From contig JACRDP010000019.1 in NCBI GenBank assembly GCA_016212855.1, positions 109,393-173,392 on the forward strand: a DNA stretch of 64,000 bases, written 5' to 3'. A program made the position numbers and the translations under genes. The DNA is from Elusimicrobiota bacterium (GTDB taxonomy: Bacteria > Elusimicrobiota > Elusimicrobia > UBA1565 > UBA9628). Below the pieces are notes generated by a model that had not been told where the DNA came from, made no database searches, and was given only the letters and a program-made list of their open reading frames with translations. Positions within the stretch are counted from its first letter, which is position 1. Each line of letters opens with the position of its first letter. Positions 31,129-39,733 of the stretch are shown here, one piece after another.

Positions 31129-32742
31129 TCACAGGCTCGAGCGGTGTGGCTTGCCCAAAGCGGCCAGGACGGCCTCCGCCGCGCGCACGCCGCGGTCGTT
31201 GGCTTCCTCGAAGATCGAGTAGCCGGACAGGTCCGAGTGGGCGAAATGGATGGGGCCCAGCGGAAGCGCCGCCTCGCGGCGCTCGCTGCCCCAGATGAAA
31301 CCGGGCTTGGGAAGCACCATCCCGTGGCCCCACACCCACGCGTCGAGCCGCGTCACCCGGCGGCGCAGACCCGGCAGGGCCCGCTCGAGGTCGGCGAGAC
31401 ACTGTTCGCGCCAATCGGCAAGACTCGTCTCGTAGGCGGCGCGCCGCCGCCCTTCGGGATCGCCCGTGAGCGGCCGGTAATACGTCCACACGGATTCGCG
31501 GCGGTTCTGGGCGAAGCTCTGGTGCGTCGCGTCCACGTAGCCGAGCCCCTCGCCGCCGTAGATCACGTTGTCCCAGGCCGGCGCCGCGCCGAGCCCGGCC
31601 GGCGGGTCGCTCACCGTCAGATTGGCGACGGCCCACGGACTATAAGAAAAAGCCGACGAAGTCGGCTTTTTCTCGCGGAGCGGCTCGACGATGCGGCGCG
31701 CTGCGAAGCGCGGCGCGCAGACGACGGCGCGTTTGGCGAGAAGCCGTTTGGTCGTTCCCGTTCCGGCGTCGTAGTAATCGACGCGGACTCCGTCCGCGTC
31801 GTGTCGGACGTCGAAGGCGAGCGCGCCGGTCCGTAATCGGCGGCCCAAAGTCTCGGCCAATCGCCCGACGAGGAAGCCGTTACCCTCGGGCCAGACCAGC
31901 ATCTCGTCGTCGGCGCCCTCGCCTCGCGCCGCGAAGTAGTGGATGCCGGCCCAGGCGGAGACCTCCGCGAGGGTTCCGCCGAAGTCGTCGCGGCAGGCGT
32001 ACTCGACGTACCAGCGCAAGCCCGGCGAGCGGTAGCCGTTTTTATCCAGCCACGCCGACATGGAGAGCGCGTCGAGCGCGAGCAGCTCGGGATCGCGCGA
32101 GCTGTGCTCCATCGGGATGACGAAGGCCGGCCGCCCGTCGCGGCCGACGCGGCGCCGGAACGAAGACATCGCCGCATGAAAGCGATCGCGCTCGGCCAGG
32201 TCCGCCGCCGAGGCGCCGAGGCGGGGATACAGCCCGTCCTGCCAGCGGCCGTGGAGGAAGAGGCGCTCCTCGGGAGCGTGGCACAGCACGGACTCGTCAT
32301 ACACCGGCCGGCCCTTGGCCTCGCCGGTGATGACCTTGAGCTCGCGCAGAAGCTCGCGTACCGCGCGGGCGTGCGGACCGGGAACGGGGAGGTAGTGGGC
32401 GCCCCAGGGGTAGCGGCTGACCGCGTTCTCGTCCCAGGCCGCGTTGCCGCCGGCCCGCGCCTCCAGATCGAGCACGACGAAATCGCCGAAGCCCGAGCGA
32501 AGCAGCTTCCAGCCCGCCGACAGCCCGGCCGCGCCGCCGCCGACGATCACGACCGGAACGCGCTCGGTCGAGGAGGGCAGATCGAATTTTCCTTCGCGCA
32601 GCTTATGACCGAGCGCGTGATTGGGGCCGAGCAATTCGCCCGGAATCCCGCGCTCGGTCCGGCACGCCGCGAAGGCGGCCGCGGCGACAGCTCCGCCGAT
32701 GAACTCCCGGCGCGTCAGCCCCCGTGGTTGATGCGAGCCCAT
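31129..32742 (-). CDS. Tat-exported FAD/amine-oxidase-like lipoprotein
   Basis: 537 residues. The N-terminus is a twin-arginine signal (LTRREFIGGAVAAAAFAAC) ending in a lipobox Cys, so it is exported folded with its cofactor. The FAD Rossmann motif VVIVGGGAAGLSAGWKLL and the Arg-Gly-Gly segment EARAGGNAAW follow; the C-terminal FAD-contact region is HFAHSDLSGYSIFEEANDRGVRAAEAVL. It fits the flavin monoamine/polyamine oxidase superfamily broadly. It overlaps the spermidine-synthase-like gene by 28 bp, so an aminopropyl product is a plausible but unproven substrate. tatC is in the window (47.1-47.9 kb). Confidence 0.85.
   Translation of the reverse strand: MGSHQPRGLTRREFIGGAVAAAAFAACRTERGIPGELLGPNHALGHKLREGKFDLPSSTERVPVVIVGGGAAGLSAGWKLLRSGFGDFVVLDLEARAGGNAAWDENAVSRYPWGAHYLPVPGPHARAVRELLRELKVITGEAKGRPVYDESVLCHAPEERLFLHGRWQDGLYPRLGASAADLAERDRFHAAMSSFRRRVGRDGRPAFVIPMEHSSRDPELLALDALSMSAWLDKNGYRSPGLRWYVEYACRDDFGGTLAEVSAWAGIHYFAARGEGADDEMLVWPEGNGFLVGRLAETLGRRLRTGALAFDVRHDADGVRVDYYDAGTGTTKRLLAKRAVVCAPRFAARRIVEPLREKKPTSSAFSYSPWAVANLTVSDPPAGLGAAPAWDNVIYGGEGLGYVDATHQSFAQNRRESVWTYYRPLTGDPEGRRRAAYETSLADWREQCLADLERALPGLRRRVTRLDAWVWGHGMVLPKPGFIWGSERREAALPLGPIHFAHSDLSGYSIFEEANDRGVRAAEAVLAALGKPHRSSL
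31646..31672. repeat. Terminator-like perfect hairpin inside FAD oxidoreductase gene
   Basis: GAAAAAGCCGAC / GTCGGCTTTTTC: 12-bp perfect arms, GAA loop, inside the codons for REKKPTSSAF. On the plus strand it resembles an intrinsic terminator for antisense transcription. Confidence 0.65.
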
Positions 32743-34217
32743 TCGCGTTCGTAGTGCTGGACCAGGACCTGGGTGTCGAGACGGTTCGCCTCGCAGGGGA
32801 CGCGCGCCATGTCGGCGGGGAAGTCGAACATCCCGCGCGCGATCTCGGGCGTGAGGTAGCGCAGGCCGGGGGGGAACTTCGAGGGGACGCGGTAAGGCGC
32901 GGTCGCGCCGATCACGTAGCCCCACTCGCCGAAGGAGGGGACGTAGGCGTGGTAAGGGCGCGCGTCGAACCCGGCGGCCTCCATCGTCGCGACGACGGTC
33001 CAGAACGTCGTGCGTGCGAACAGGGGCGAGGTGGACTGCACGGCGATGAGGCCTCCGGGAGCGAGACGCCGCCGCAGCAGCCGGTAGAAGGCCGTCGTGT
33101 AAAGCTTGCCGACCGCGTAGTTCGACGGGTCGGGGAAATCCACGATCACGACGTCGAAGGGGGTTTCATTTTTTTCGAGCCAGCGATAGGCGTCGGCGTT
33201 GATCACCGTGATGCGCGGGTCGCGCAGCGAGCCGCCGTTGAGCTTGGACAGCTCCGCGTGCGTCGTGAACAGGCGGGTCATCATCGGGTCCAGGTCCACG
33301 AGCGTCAGCGTCTCCACACGCTTGTCGCGCAGCACCTCGCGCGCCGCCAGGCCGTCGCCGCCGCCGAGTATCAAGGCGCGGCGCGGAGCGACATGAGCCG
33401 ACAGGGCCGGGTGTACCAGCGCTTCATGGTAGCGGTACTCGTCCATCGTCGAGAATTGCAGGTTGCCGTTGAGGAACAGGCGCCAGTCGTCCTTCCACCG
33501 CGTGAGCACGATGCGCTGATAGGCCGAGGACTTGGAGAAGATCACCTCGTCGGCGTACATGTCGCCCTCGGCCTTCGACGCGATCCGGCCGGAGAACGCC
33601 AGGCCCAGGACCAAGGCGACCGCCGCGGCCGCGCACGAGGCGCGCAGGCCGGCGCGCTCATGGATCGAATCGCGGAACAGGTGCAAGGTCGCGGCCGCCA
33701 CGCCGATGTTGAGAAGGCCGAACAAAAGGGCCGTGTTCAGCAGGCCGAGCCGGGGCACGAGCAGGAGCGGAAACAGGACCGAAGCGAACAGGGCGCCGAT
33801 ATAGTCCATGGTCAGCACTTGAGAGACGAGGTCCTTGAAGTCGAGGCGGTCCTTGAGAATGCGCATCATCAGCGGGATCTCCAAGCCGACGAGAGCGCCG
33901 ACGATGAAGACGATGAGGTAGAGAAGCACGCGGAAGCTCGCCGCGTGCGCGAAGGCCAGGAAGAGGACGGTCGAGGAGAAGCCGCCCACGACTCCCACGA
34001 GAATCTCGACCTGGACGAAGCGGGCCGTCAGCCCCTTGCCCACGAAGCGCGACAGCCACGAGCCCACGCCCATCGCGAACAGGTAGGCCCCGATGACCGT
34101 CGAGAACTGCAGCACCGTGTCTCCGAGCAGGTAGCTCGCCAGCGCGCCCGCGACGAGCTCGTAAATGAGCCCGCAGGTCGCGACCAGGAAGACCGACGCG
34201 TACAGCGCGATCGTCAC
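32715..34217 (-). CDS. Membrane-embedded spermidine-synthase-like aminopropyltransferase
   Basis: 500 residues. Seven or so membrane helices (1-220: YASVFLVATCGLIYELVAGALASYLLG onward) precede a spermidine-synthase-type Rossmann domain: LILGGGDGLAAREVL (SAM/dcSAM loop), LVDLDP, and the catalytic-site segment VDFPDPSNYAVGKLY. This fused architecture is common next to DUF350 and DUF4178 genes. The GTG start is 7 bp after the DUF350 stop. No S-adenosylmethionine decarboxylase is nearby, so the donor supply is unclear. Confidence 0.9.
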   Translation of the reverse strand: MTIALYASVFLVATCGLIYELVAGALASYLLGDTVLQFSTVIGAYLFAMGVGSWLSRFVGKGLTARFVQVEILVGVVGGFSSTVLFLAFAHAASFRVLLYLIVFIVGALVGLEIPLMMRILKDRLDFKDLVSQVLTMDYIGALFASVLFPLLLVPRLGLLNTALLFGLLNIGVAAATLHLFRDSIHERAGLRASCAAAAVALVLGLAFSGRIASKAEGDMYADEVIFSKSSAYQRIVLTRWKDDWRLFLNGNLQFSTMDEYRYHEALVHPALSAHVAPRRALILGGGDGLAAREVLRDKRVETLTLVDLDPMMTRLFTTHAELSKLNGGSLRDPRITVINADAYRWLEKNETPFDVVIVDFPDPSNYAVGKLYTTAFYRLLRRRLAPGGLIAVQSTSPLFARTTFWTVVATMEAAGFDARPYHAYVPSFGEWGYVIGATAPYRVPSKFPPGLRYLTPEIARGMFDFPADMARVPCEANRLDTQVLVQHYEREWARINHGG

Positions 34218-34224
34218 CGGCTTC

Positions 34225-34443
34225 TCAGCCGAGCATCGAGGCGGCGATGATGATGCCCATCGCGATCGAGAGCCCGGACATGACGGTCGCGAGCGCCCGG
34301 TTCTGCTTGACGATGACCTCATTCCACAGGTCGTAGGGCGTGAGCTTGTCGAAGATCACGAACCAGCCGAAGAAGACCGTCGCGCCGAGACCCGAGTAAA
34401 TAAGCGCCGCGAGCAGGTGCTGGACGTCGAGTATGTTCTTCAT
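34225..34443 (-). CDS. DUF350 family membrane protein
   Basis: 72 residues with two membrane helices (LLAALIYSGLGATVFFGWFVIFDKL and ALATVMSGLSIAMGIIIAASMLG) and the polar middle WNEVIVKQNRA typical of one DUF350 repeat. Its ATG overlaps the upstream stop as TAATG and is preceded by GGAGG. DUF350 proteins recur beside spermidine-synthase-like and DUF4178 genes; molecular function unknown. Confidence 0.85.
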   Translation of the reverse strand: MKNILDVQHLLAALIYSGLGATVFFGWFVIFDKLTPYDLWNEVIVKQNRALATVMSGLSIAMGIIIAASMLG

Positions 34444-34625
34444 TATTTGCCTCCGTAGTATCGGTGATAGCTTGAATAGTGCGAGCGGTAGGAGCCGGGA
34501 TTGTCGCGGACGGATTTGGGCACGCCGGTCACGCGCTCGACGGGCGTGGTCCACCAGCCGGTCCAGAGCGCCCAGACGCAGGCGCCGGCGACGGTGAGCG
34601 CGTACCAGCGGTACCAGCGGCTCAT
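34443..34625 (-). CDS. 60-residue membrane protein in DUF4178-DUF350 operon
   Basis: One membrane helix (WYALTVAGACVWALWTGWW), with a Tyr/Ser/His-rich tail (GSYRSHYSSYHRYYGGK). It starts by ATGA overlap with the large DUF4178 gene and ends in a TAATG overlap with the DUF350 gene. No family recognised; its tight packing marks it as a real gene of the operon. Confidence 0.75.
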   Translation of the reverse strand: MSRWYRWYALTVAGACVWALWTGWWTTPVERVTGVPKSVRDNPGSYRSHYSSYHRYYGGK

Positions 34626-36004
34626 TCGTCGTCTCCGTAATCGTCGTCGTCCGACACTCGCGGGTGGTCGCTTTCCATCCAGCGCGTGTTCTCGAAGGAG
34701 CCGCTGCGCATCACCGCCCACACCACGGGAATCAGCAGCAAGAGCAGCGAGATGAAGGGCAGGCGCAACAGCGGAATGTCGCGGCGCATGACGACGCGCA
34801 CGTTGAGCTGCGGCGCGTCGGTCTCCGGCTCCAGGCGCAGATAATAGCGGCCCTTGGGAACGCTCGGCAGATACAAGCGCTCATGTCCGCTGCCCTCGCT
34901 CCAGGACTCGCCGTCCTCGTAGCCGTGGTAGTAGGATATTTCGCGTCCAAAGTCGTAGGCCAGGTCCGTGTCCGCGTCGATGAGCGCCATGCTCACGTAG
35001 GCCCAGTGGCCGTCCAGGTTCGTCTCAAGGTAGATCTCGAGGTTCGACGTGCGGCCGGGGATCTCGAACGTGTCGGAGACCCGCGAGCGCTCGGCGTCGG
35101 AGGCGGCGACCGAGAAGCCGCCCTCGTACACGGTCTTGCGCGAAGCGGTCACCGAGAACATGAAGTAGGCGCCGACGCAGGCCGCCGCCGCCAGAGCGAA
35201 CTGGCCCCACAGCGACCCGAGCTGTCCGGACCAGGGGTTGGGCTGGGCCGGAGCGACGCCGACCTTCGCGGGGGGCGCGCCCGGCATCGCGAAGGCGGTC
35301 CAGATCTCCTCGGGCTCGACGTACTCGCCGCCGCTCCAGACTTTTTCGCCTTCGCTGACTTCCTGGGACAGCAGATACGGGGGGCTGATGAAATCTCTCA
35401 TGCGCACGACGTCGCCGACCTTCGCCGTCCACGGGAACTCGCCGAGCACCGAGGTCGTCACGGGCACGCTGGTCTGAAAATGCTGATAAACGCGGCCGTC
35501 CAGCGCGACGGTCGGTGAGCGGTCGGCGTCAGGATTCTTCGCGTTCGCCATCTCGGGCGGGACCGTCTTCGGGGCCGGCTCGTCGTCCGTTTTTTTCTTT
35601 CGGGCCGGGGCCGGGGCCGGCGGCGAACCGGGCGGAGAGTAGGGCTGGAAGGACGGCCCCGTTTCGATCTCCGACTCTCCGCGTCGGCCGGCGAGGTTCT
35701 CGACGCCGCTGAGCCGGCGCAGAATCTGAATCTCGCCCGCGTCGAACCAAACCGCGCCGCAGGACGCGCAGCGATCCACCTCGATCGCGCCCGAGTAGCC
35801 CTGGCCGGTTTCCATCGCGCCGCGGCAGCGCGGGCACGCCAGCCCTTTCGTCGCCGCGCCGGTCAAGTCGAGCGGTACGGCCAGAACTTCCTTGTCGTAC
35901 ATCACGCCGTAGCAGGCCGGGCAGGTGTAGACGATGATGCCGTCGGAGACGTCGTGTCCCTCGAGCGGAGCCTTGCACTTGGGGCAGTCGAGGCGCTCAG
36001 ACAC
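34622..36004 (-). CDS. Zinc-ribbon, DUF4178 and C-terminal membrane protein
   Basis: 460 residues. Two N-terminal zinc ribbons of the TFIIB-like type (LDCPKCKAPLEG..YTCPACYGVMYD; LACPRCRGAM..DRCASCGAVWFDAGEIQIL) precede a Pro-rich linker and a DUF4178-like domain (about 165-240). A membrane helix (QFALAAAACVGAYFMFSV), a beta-rich extracytoplasmic domain (about 290-410), a second helix (LLLLLIPVVWAVM) and an acidic tail (DDDDYGDDE) complete it. It could relay between cytoplasm and periplasm in this operon. Confidence 0.8.
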   Translation of the reverse strand: MSERLDCPKCKAPLEGHDVSDGIIVYTCPACYGVMYDKEVLAVPLDLTGAATKGLACPRCRGAMETGQGYSGAIEVDRCASCGAVWFDAGEIQILRRLSGVENLAGRRGESEIETGPSFQPYSPPGSPPAPAPARKKKTDDEPAPKTVPPEMANAKNPDADRSPTVALDGRVYQHFQTSVPVTTSVLGEFPWTAKVGDVVRMRDFISPPYLLSQEVSEGEKVWSGGEYVEPEEIWTAFAMPGAPPAKVGVAPAQPNPWSGQLGSLWGQFALAAAACVGAYFMFSVTASRKTVYEGGFSVAASDAERSRVSDTFEIPGRTSNLEIYLETNLDGHWAYVSMALIDADTDLAYDFGREISYYHGYEDGESWSEGSGHERLYLPSVPKGRYYLRLEPETDAPQLNVRVVMRRDIPLLRLPFISLLLLLIPVVWAVMRSGSFENTRWMESDHPRVSDDDDYGDDE

Positions 36005-36383
36005 CGGAGCCGCTCTCCTTGGGCTTGGTCTCGACCGTCTTGAGGATGGTCCAATGACCGTTCGACTCGACGAGCCAACGGAATCCCTTATATGGATTCC
36101 ACAGGAGATACTCGTCCCATGAGTAGATCACGCCCGAGTAGCGCACCGCGCGGCGCTGCAGCCCGAGCACCTGGAGCTTTTCGCCGCGGAAGGTTCCCAT
36201 CGTCCCGATCGGAAGCTTCGGCGGCGCGCCGAGCTTCTGCCGGTACCTGGCGAGGATCTTGTGCTTCGGATCGCGCGCGTCCAGCACCGCGCCGCAGTGC
36301 TGGCAGGCGAGGCTCTCGCTGACGCCCTCGGCTCGAAGCTCCAGCGTGCCGCTGCACGCGGTGCAGGCGAAGCGCGCGCTCAC
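35997..36383 (-). CDS. Zinc-ribbon DUF4178 protein, short
   Basis: 128 residues. CxxC pairs (FACTACSGTLELRAEG..LACQHCGAVLD) form a zinc ribbon, followed by a DUF4178 core (IGTMGTFRGEKLQVLGLQRRAVRYSGVIYSWDEYLLWNPYKGFRWLVESNGHW). It overlaps both neighbours by a few bases. The strand pattern matches the other two DUF4178 genes here, so the three arose by duplication. Confidence 0.82.
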   Translation of the reverse strand: MSARFACTACSGTLELRAEGVSESLACQHCGAVLDARDPKHKILARYRQKLGAPPKLPIGTMGTFRGEKLQVLGLQRRAVRYSGVIYSWDEYLLWNPYKGFRWLVESNGHWTILKTVETKPKESGSGV

Positions 36384-37006
36384 GCCCAGCCCTCGATGAC
36401 CTTGAGCCCGGAGAACTGCAGCGCGTCGAAGCCTTGGTATTCGCCCGCGAAGACGATCGGCTTATCCTCGGAGTAGTCGATGGTCGCGCACCAGCCGCCC
36501 TCGGAAATCAGGTCGGCCGCGTCGGCCGACTCGCCCAGGGGGGGGCGGAAAGGCAGTTCGCCCTCGGCGGCCAGGTAGGACGCCGAGATCACCTCGCGGA
36601 CCTCATAGCTGCGCTGGGCGAGGACGACGGTCATCCCGAGCGTTATATCGGCGCGCGCCGGCCCCTTCTCCTCGAGCTTGAAGGTCACCGCGTAGCTGCC
36701 CTGCGCCTCGCCGAGCCAGCCTTGACGACCGTCGGCGAAGAGCAAAGACCACTCGTTCCAGTAGCCGTGCGGCGTCTTCAGCTGGACGCGTCCGACGACG
36801 TCGAACAGGGACGCCCGGTACACGCCGCGCGCGCCCACCTGAATCGGAGTTCCGTCGACCTGCAGCTGGGCGGACTCGCCGAGCTTCTCCAAATCGAGAT
36901 CCTTGCGCTGGACGAGGCTGCGGCAGAAGGGGCACACGGCCAGGAGCATGATCGACGTCCGAAAGGGAACCATCGCGCCGCAGGACGGGCACTTTCGCTC
37001 GATCAT
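36380..37006 (-). CDS. Zinc-ribbon DUF4178 protein, two-domain
   Basis: 208 residues. A zinc ribbon (RKCPSCGAMVPF..AVCPFCRSLVQRKD) is followed by two consecutive DUF4178-like beta units (LQVDGTPIQVGARGVYRASLFDVVGRVQL..HGYWNEWSLLFADGRQGWLGEAQG and ITLGMTVVLAQRSYEVREV). It is cytoplasmic by sequence. The ATG overlaps the stop of the upstream membrane-protein gene as ATGA. The longer ORF upstream is a shadow. Confidence 0.82.
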   Translation of the reverse strand: MIERKCPSCGAMVPFRTSIMLLAVCPFCRSLVQRKDLDLEKLGESAQLQVDGTPIQVGARGVYRASLFDVVGRVQLKTPHGYWNEWSLLFADGRQGWLGEAQGSYAVTFKLEEKGPARADITLGMTVVLAQRSYEVREVISASYLAAEGELPFRPPLGESADAADLISEGGWCATIDYSEDKPIVFAGEYQGFDALQFSGLKVIEGWA

Positions 37007-38103
37007 GAAGTGACGGAGATTATCCCGTTTGGACTCACCGGGGTCAAGCCGAGAATGCGCTCGCGCAGCTTCGGGTTGCTGTCGTCGAAGCGCCACAGCC
37101 AGGCGTCGAGGAGGTAGTGCGTCGCCTGCGGCAAAGCGAGAAGCGGGATCAGGACGGCCGCGAGCGCTCCCGCGGGCGCCCAGTCGAGCGCGGCGCCGAA
37201 GTACAGCCGGGCGTGCTCCTTCCAGACGAGCACGTCCCACACGCCTTCCTCGACGTAACCGAGCAGAAGCAGGAGACCGACGAACAGCCCCAGCGCGGCC
37301 GGGCGGTGCCAAGTCTCGCGCCAGCTACCGTCCTTCCACGCGCGGCTTCCGTAGAGCCAGACGAGGGCATAATAAGGAAGTCCGTGCGAGACGATGTTGG
37401 TGATCGTGAAGGCGAAGTCGGAGTTCGTCGCGACGATGCCCACGTACCACGCGGCCGCCGTCGAGCCGATCACGGCGAGCTTGCCCGGATGCACCTCGAG
37501 GCCCAGACGCCGGCGCGCGAGCTGGCGCCCCGCGAACGCGCCGAGCACGGCCGCGTACAGCCAGCCGGCCCACGGACCGGCCGCCTTGTTCAATACGACG
37601 AAATCTCCCTGCACGAACCACCAGAAGCGCCGCGCCGGATCGGCGTGCCAGTACACGAGCGGGTACAGCATGGTCGCGTAGATCGCGGCGGCTTCCAGCC
37701 GCTGCTCCCATTTCTCCTTGGGCCCCTCGAGATGCGCGTACGCGCGCATGAACCCATACTGCTGGCGCACGAAATGAAACACGGCCAGGTAGGCGAGCGC
37801 GCGCCAAAACGCGAGGGGGGACGCGCGGTAGAGCAGCGCGCCGGCGACCCAGCACGCGAGCGGAAGGTACACGTACAGCGCGCGCCGGCGGGGGAACTCC
37901 TCCGGGTCGAGGTAGGTCCGGTACAAGGTGGCGTACACGTGGCCGACGTCGATGAAGACGACGAAGAGCAGCCAGCCCCACGGCGGCGTGTCCGGGGCGC
38001 GCAGCGCGGGGATGAGCAGCACGGCGAGCGCCGCGAGCAACGGCGGCCCGGCGAACCAGCCGAGGTCGAAGGCGGGGGAATGCAGCCAGCGGCGCGTCGT
38101 CAC
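37003..38103 (-). CDS. Polytopic membrane protein with conserved histidines
   Basis: 366 residues and about nine membrane helices. Several His/Tyr motifs sit at helix ends (DVGHVYATLYRTYLD; LAVFHFVRQQYGFMRAYAHLEG; NIVSHGLPYYALVWLYG; QATHYLLDAWLWR), a pattern seen in membrane di-iron or haem enzymes, but no family is certain. It is the first gene of the DUF4178-DUF350-aminopropyltransferase operon, starting at GTG 6 nt after a TATAAT box (leaderless). Confidence 0.75.
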   Translation of the reverse strand: MTTRRWLHSPAFDLGWFAGPPLLAALAVLLIPALRAPDTPPWGWLLFVVFIDVGHVYATLYRTYLDPEEFPRRRALYVYLPLACWVAGALLYRASPLAFWRALAYLAVFHFVRQQYGFMRAYAHLEGPKEKWEQRLEAAAIYATMLYPLVYWHADPARRFWWFVQGDFVVLNKAAGPWAGWLYAAVLGAFAGRQLARRRLGLEVHPGKLAVIGSTAAAWYVGIVATNSDFAFTITNIVSHGLPYYALVWLYGSRAWKDGSWRETWHRPAALGLFVGLLLLLGYVEEGVWDVLVWKEHARLYFGAALDWAPAGALAAVLIPLLALPQATHYLLDAWLWRFDDSNPKLRERILGLTPVSPNGIISVTS

Positions 38104-38109
38104 GCCGCC

Positions 38110-38150
38110 ATTATATGAGTATTGCGCGCCGGGCGCGCGAGGGCTATCCT
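38110..38150. promoter_or_regulatory. Divergent promoters, DUF4178 operon and tonB-like gene
   Basis: Minus strand: TATAAT (38110-38115), 6 nt before the GTG of the membrane-protein gene. Plus strand: TTGCGC (38122-38127), 17-bp spacer, TATCCT (38145-38150), 6 nt before the TonB ATG. Both transcripts should be leaderless. Confidence 0.7.
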
Positions 38151-38156
38151 TCGGTC

Positions 38157-39569
38157 ATGTCCTGGCGCGAGCAGGTCGAGCCCGACTGGTTCCACGAGGC
38201 GCCGTTCTACCTCGCGGCGATCATCGCCCACGGCGCTTTGCTCTCCATCAACCCGGTCATCCAGTGGGGGTCTCTCGCCCCTCCGGAAAAGGCGGTTCCG
38301 GTCGAATTCGTCGCCGAGATCCCGCTGCCTCCCACGGTCTCGCCCCCGCTGCCGCACCTGGCTCCAGGCGGCGACGGCTCCAACACTCCGCCCAAGCACG
38401 GGCCCGGCGAGTTCGAGTCGCAGAAGGTCAAGCAGGGCGCCGTCGATCCGCCGCCCAAGCCCAAGCCCGTCGCCAAACCCGCCGCGGCGAAATCCAAAGT
38501 CAACAAGCCGGGAACGACCGTGCACAAGGCGAAAGCCGCGCCCAAGCCCAAACCGCTGGCGAAGCCCGACGCGCAGGCCGCCAAGTTTGCGCGCGAGGCG
38601 CAGGCCGAGTCGAAGCGCCTGCGCGCCGAGCGCGACCGCGCCGTGCGCGCCGAGGCCGCGGAGCATGCCGCCGCGGCGCGCGCCGAAGCGGCCGAGCTCG
38701 CCGCCGAAAAGCGGAGGATCGCCGCCGAAAAAGCGGCCGACGCCAAGGCCGAACGCGACCGTTTCGCGGCCGCCCAGCGCGCGGAGCGCGAGCGCCGCGC
38801 CGCGATCGCGCGCGCGGAGGCCGAGCGCCGCGCCGAAGCCGCGCGCGAGGCGGCAGAACGCCGGGCCGCGGCCCTGGCCGAGCAGAAGCGCCTCGCCGCC
38901 GAGGCGAAGGCCGCGAAGGCGGCCAAGCGCGCCGAACTGTCCTCGGCGCTCGCGACGATGTCCGATCCCGACGTGGCGTTGTCCGCGGATGTCGCGCCGG
39001 CTCCTTCGGGACGCGGCTCCGCGCGCAAAGGCCGTCCCGCCGCCGGCGGACCGGTCGCGGGAAAAGGCGGGGACGGAGGAGCGTTCGGCGACTCCGACGC
39101 CGGCGACGGCGGGGGACTCGGCGGTGGCCAAGCCGAGTTGGCCGGCGCGCGCAAAGCCGGCGCCGCCGCGGCGCTGGCCGAATCCACCGACCCCGGCGAC
39201 GCGGCCGGAAGCGGCGGCGCCGACCTCATCGACTCCAAGGCCAAGGGCGGCGGCGTCGGCCCGGAGGGGGGCGGGGTCTCGTGGTCGGTCGACGGCCCCG
39301 TCGGCGACCGGCGCATCCTCTCGCGCGTCTCGCCCCAAAGCCCCGACTGGGTCGCGACGCGCAACCTCGATCTCACCGTCACCGTCCGCTTCCAGGTGCT
39401 CCCCAACGGCAGCATCAAGAGCGGCGCCGTCATCCAGAAGACATCCGGCTTTCCCGACATCGACTCGCGCGCCCTCAAGGCATTGGCCCGCTGGCGCTTC
39501 CAGCCCGTCCCCGCCAAATCCGGCGCCGCCGAAGTCTGGGGCCGCGTCACCTTCCGCTTCACGTCGTAA
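38157..39569 (+). CDS. TonB-family energy transducer
   Basis: 470 residues. One N-terminal membrane helix (FYLAAIIAHGALLSINPVI, about 17-35), a Pro/Lys-rich spacer, a long Ala/Arg/Glu-rich coiled coil (about 135-270), a Gly-rich stretch, then a TonB C-terminal domain (LDLTVTVRFQVLPNGSIKSGAVIQKTSGFPDIDSRALKALARWRFQPV). It should carry energy from an ExbB/ExbD-type motor across the periplasm; such motor genes lie 3.6 kb downstream. The coiled coil makes it longer than classical TonB and TolA-like in shape. A long hairpin element begins one base after its stop. Confidence 0.9.
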   Translation: MSWREQVEPDWFHEAPFYLAAIIAHGALLSINPVIQWGSLAPPEKAVPVEFVAEIPLPPTVSPPLPHLAPGGDGSNTPPKHGPGEFESQKVKQGAVDPPPKPKPVAKPAAAKSKVNKPGTTVHKAKAAPKPKPLAKPDAQAAKFAREAQAESKRLRAERDRAVRAEAAEHAAAARAEAAELAAEKRRIAAEKAADAKAERDRFAAAQRAERERRAAIARAEAERRAEAAREAAERRAAALAEQKRLAAEAKAAKAAKRAELSSALATMSDPDVALSADVAPAPSGRGSARKGRPAAGGPVAGKGGDGGAFGDSDAGDGGGLGGGQAELAGARKAGAAAALAESTDPGDAAGSGGADLIDSKAKGGGVGPEGGGVSWSVDGPVGDRRILSRVSPQSPDWVATRNLDLTVTVRFQVLPNGSIKSGAVIQKTSGFPDIDSRALKALARWRFQPVPAKSGAAEVWGRVTFRFTS

Positions 39570-39570
39570 T

Positions 39571-39639
39571 GGTGTCAGGCTTTGCGTTTTTGCATTTCTT
39601 CTCCTGCAGGAGAAATGCAAAAACGCAAAGCCTGACACC
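39571..39639. repeat. Stop-codon hairpin element 1 (GGTGTCAGGC family)
   Basis: Perfect inverted repeat with 29-bp arms (39571-39599 and 39611-39639) and an 11-nt centre. The arms begin and end GGTGTCAGGC / GCCTGACACC; the inner stem is unique to this copy. It starts one base after the tonB-like TAA stop, so it may serve as a terminator. Confidence 0.9.
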
Positions 39640-39721
39640 ACCCAACCACCCAAAGGACCCATTGAGCGCGGTCAAGCGCGCGGCTTGACGGTCATCCTCG
39701 AAGCGACCGAACGCCTCAAGC

Positions 39722-39727
39722 TACCAT
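39722..39727 (+). promoter_or_regulatory. -10 box, leaderless small secreted protein gene
   Basis: TACCAT followed by 6 nt and the ATG; no good -35. Confidence 0.45.
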
Positions 39728-39733
39728 GTACTC

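Noticed and set aside
36086..36110. GGAATCC / GGATTCC inverted repeat in a DUF4178 gene
   Set aside because: Seven-bp arms inside coding sequence; expected by chance in a window of this size.
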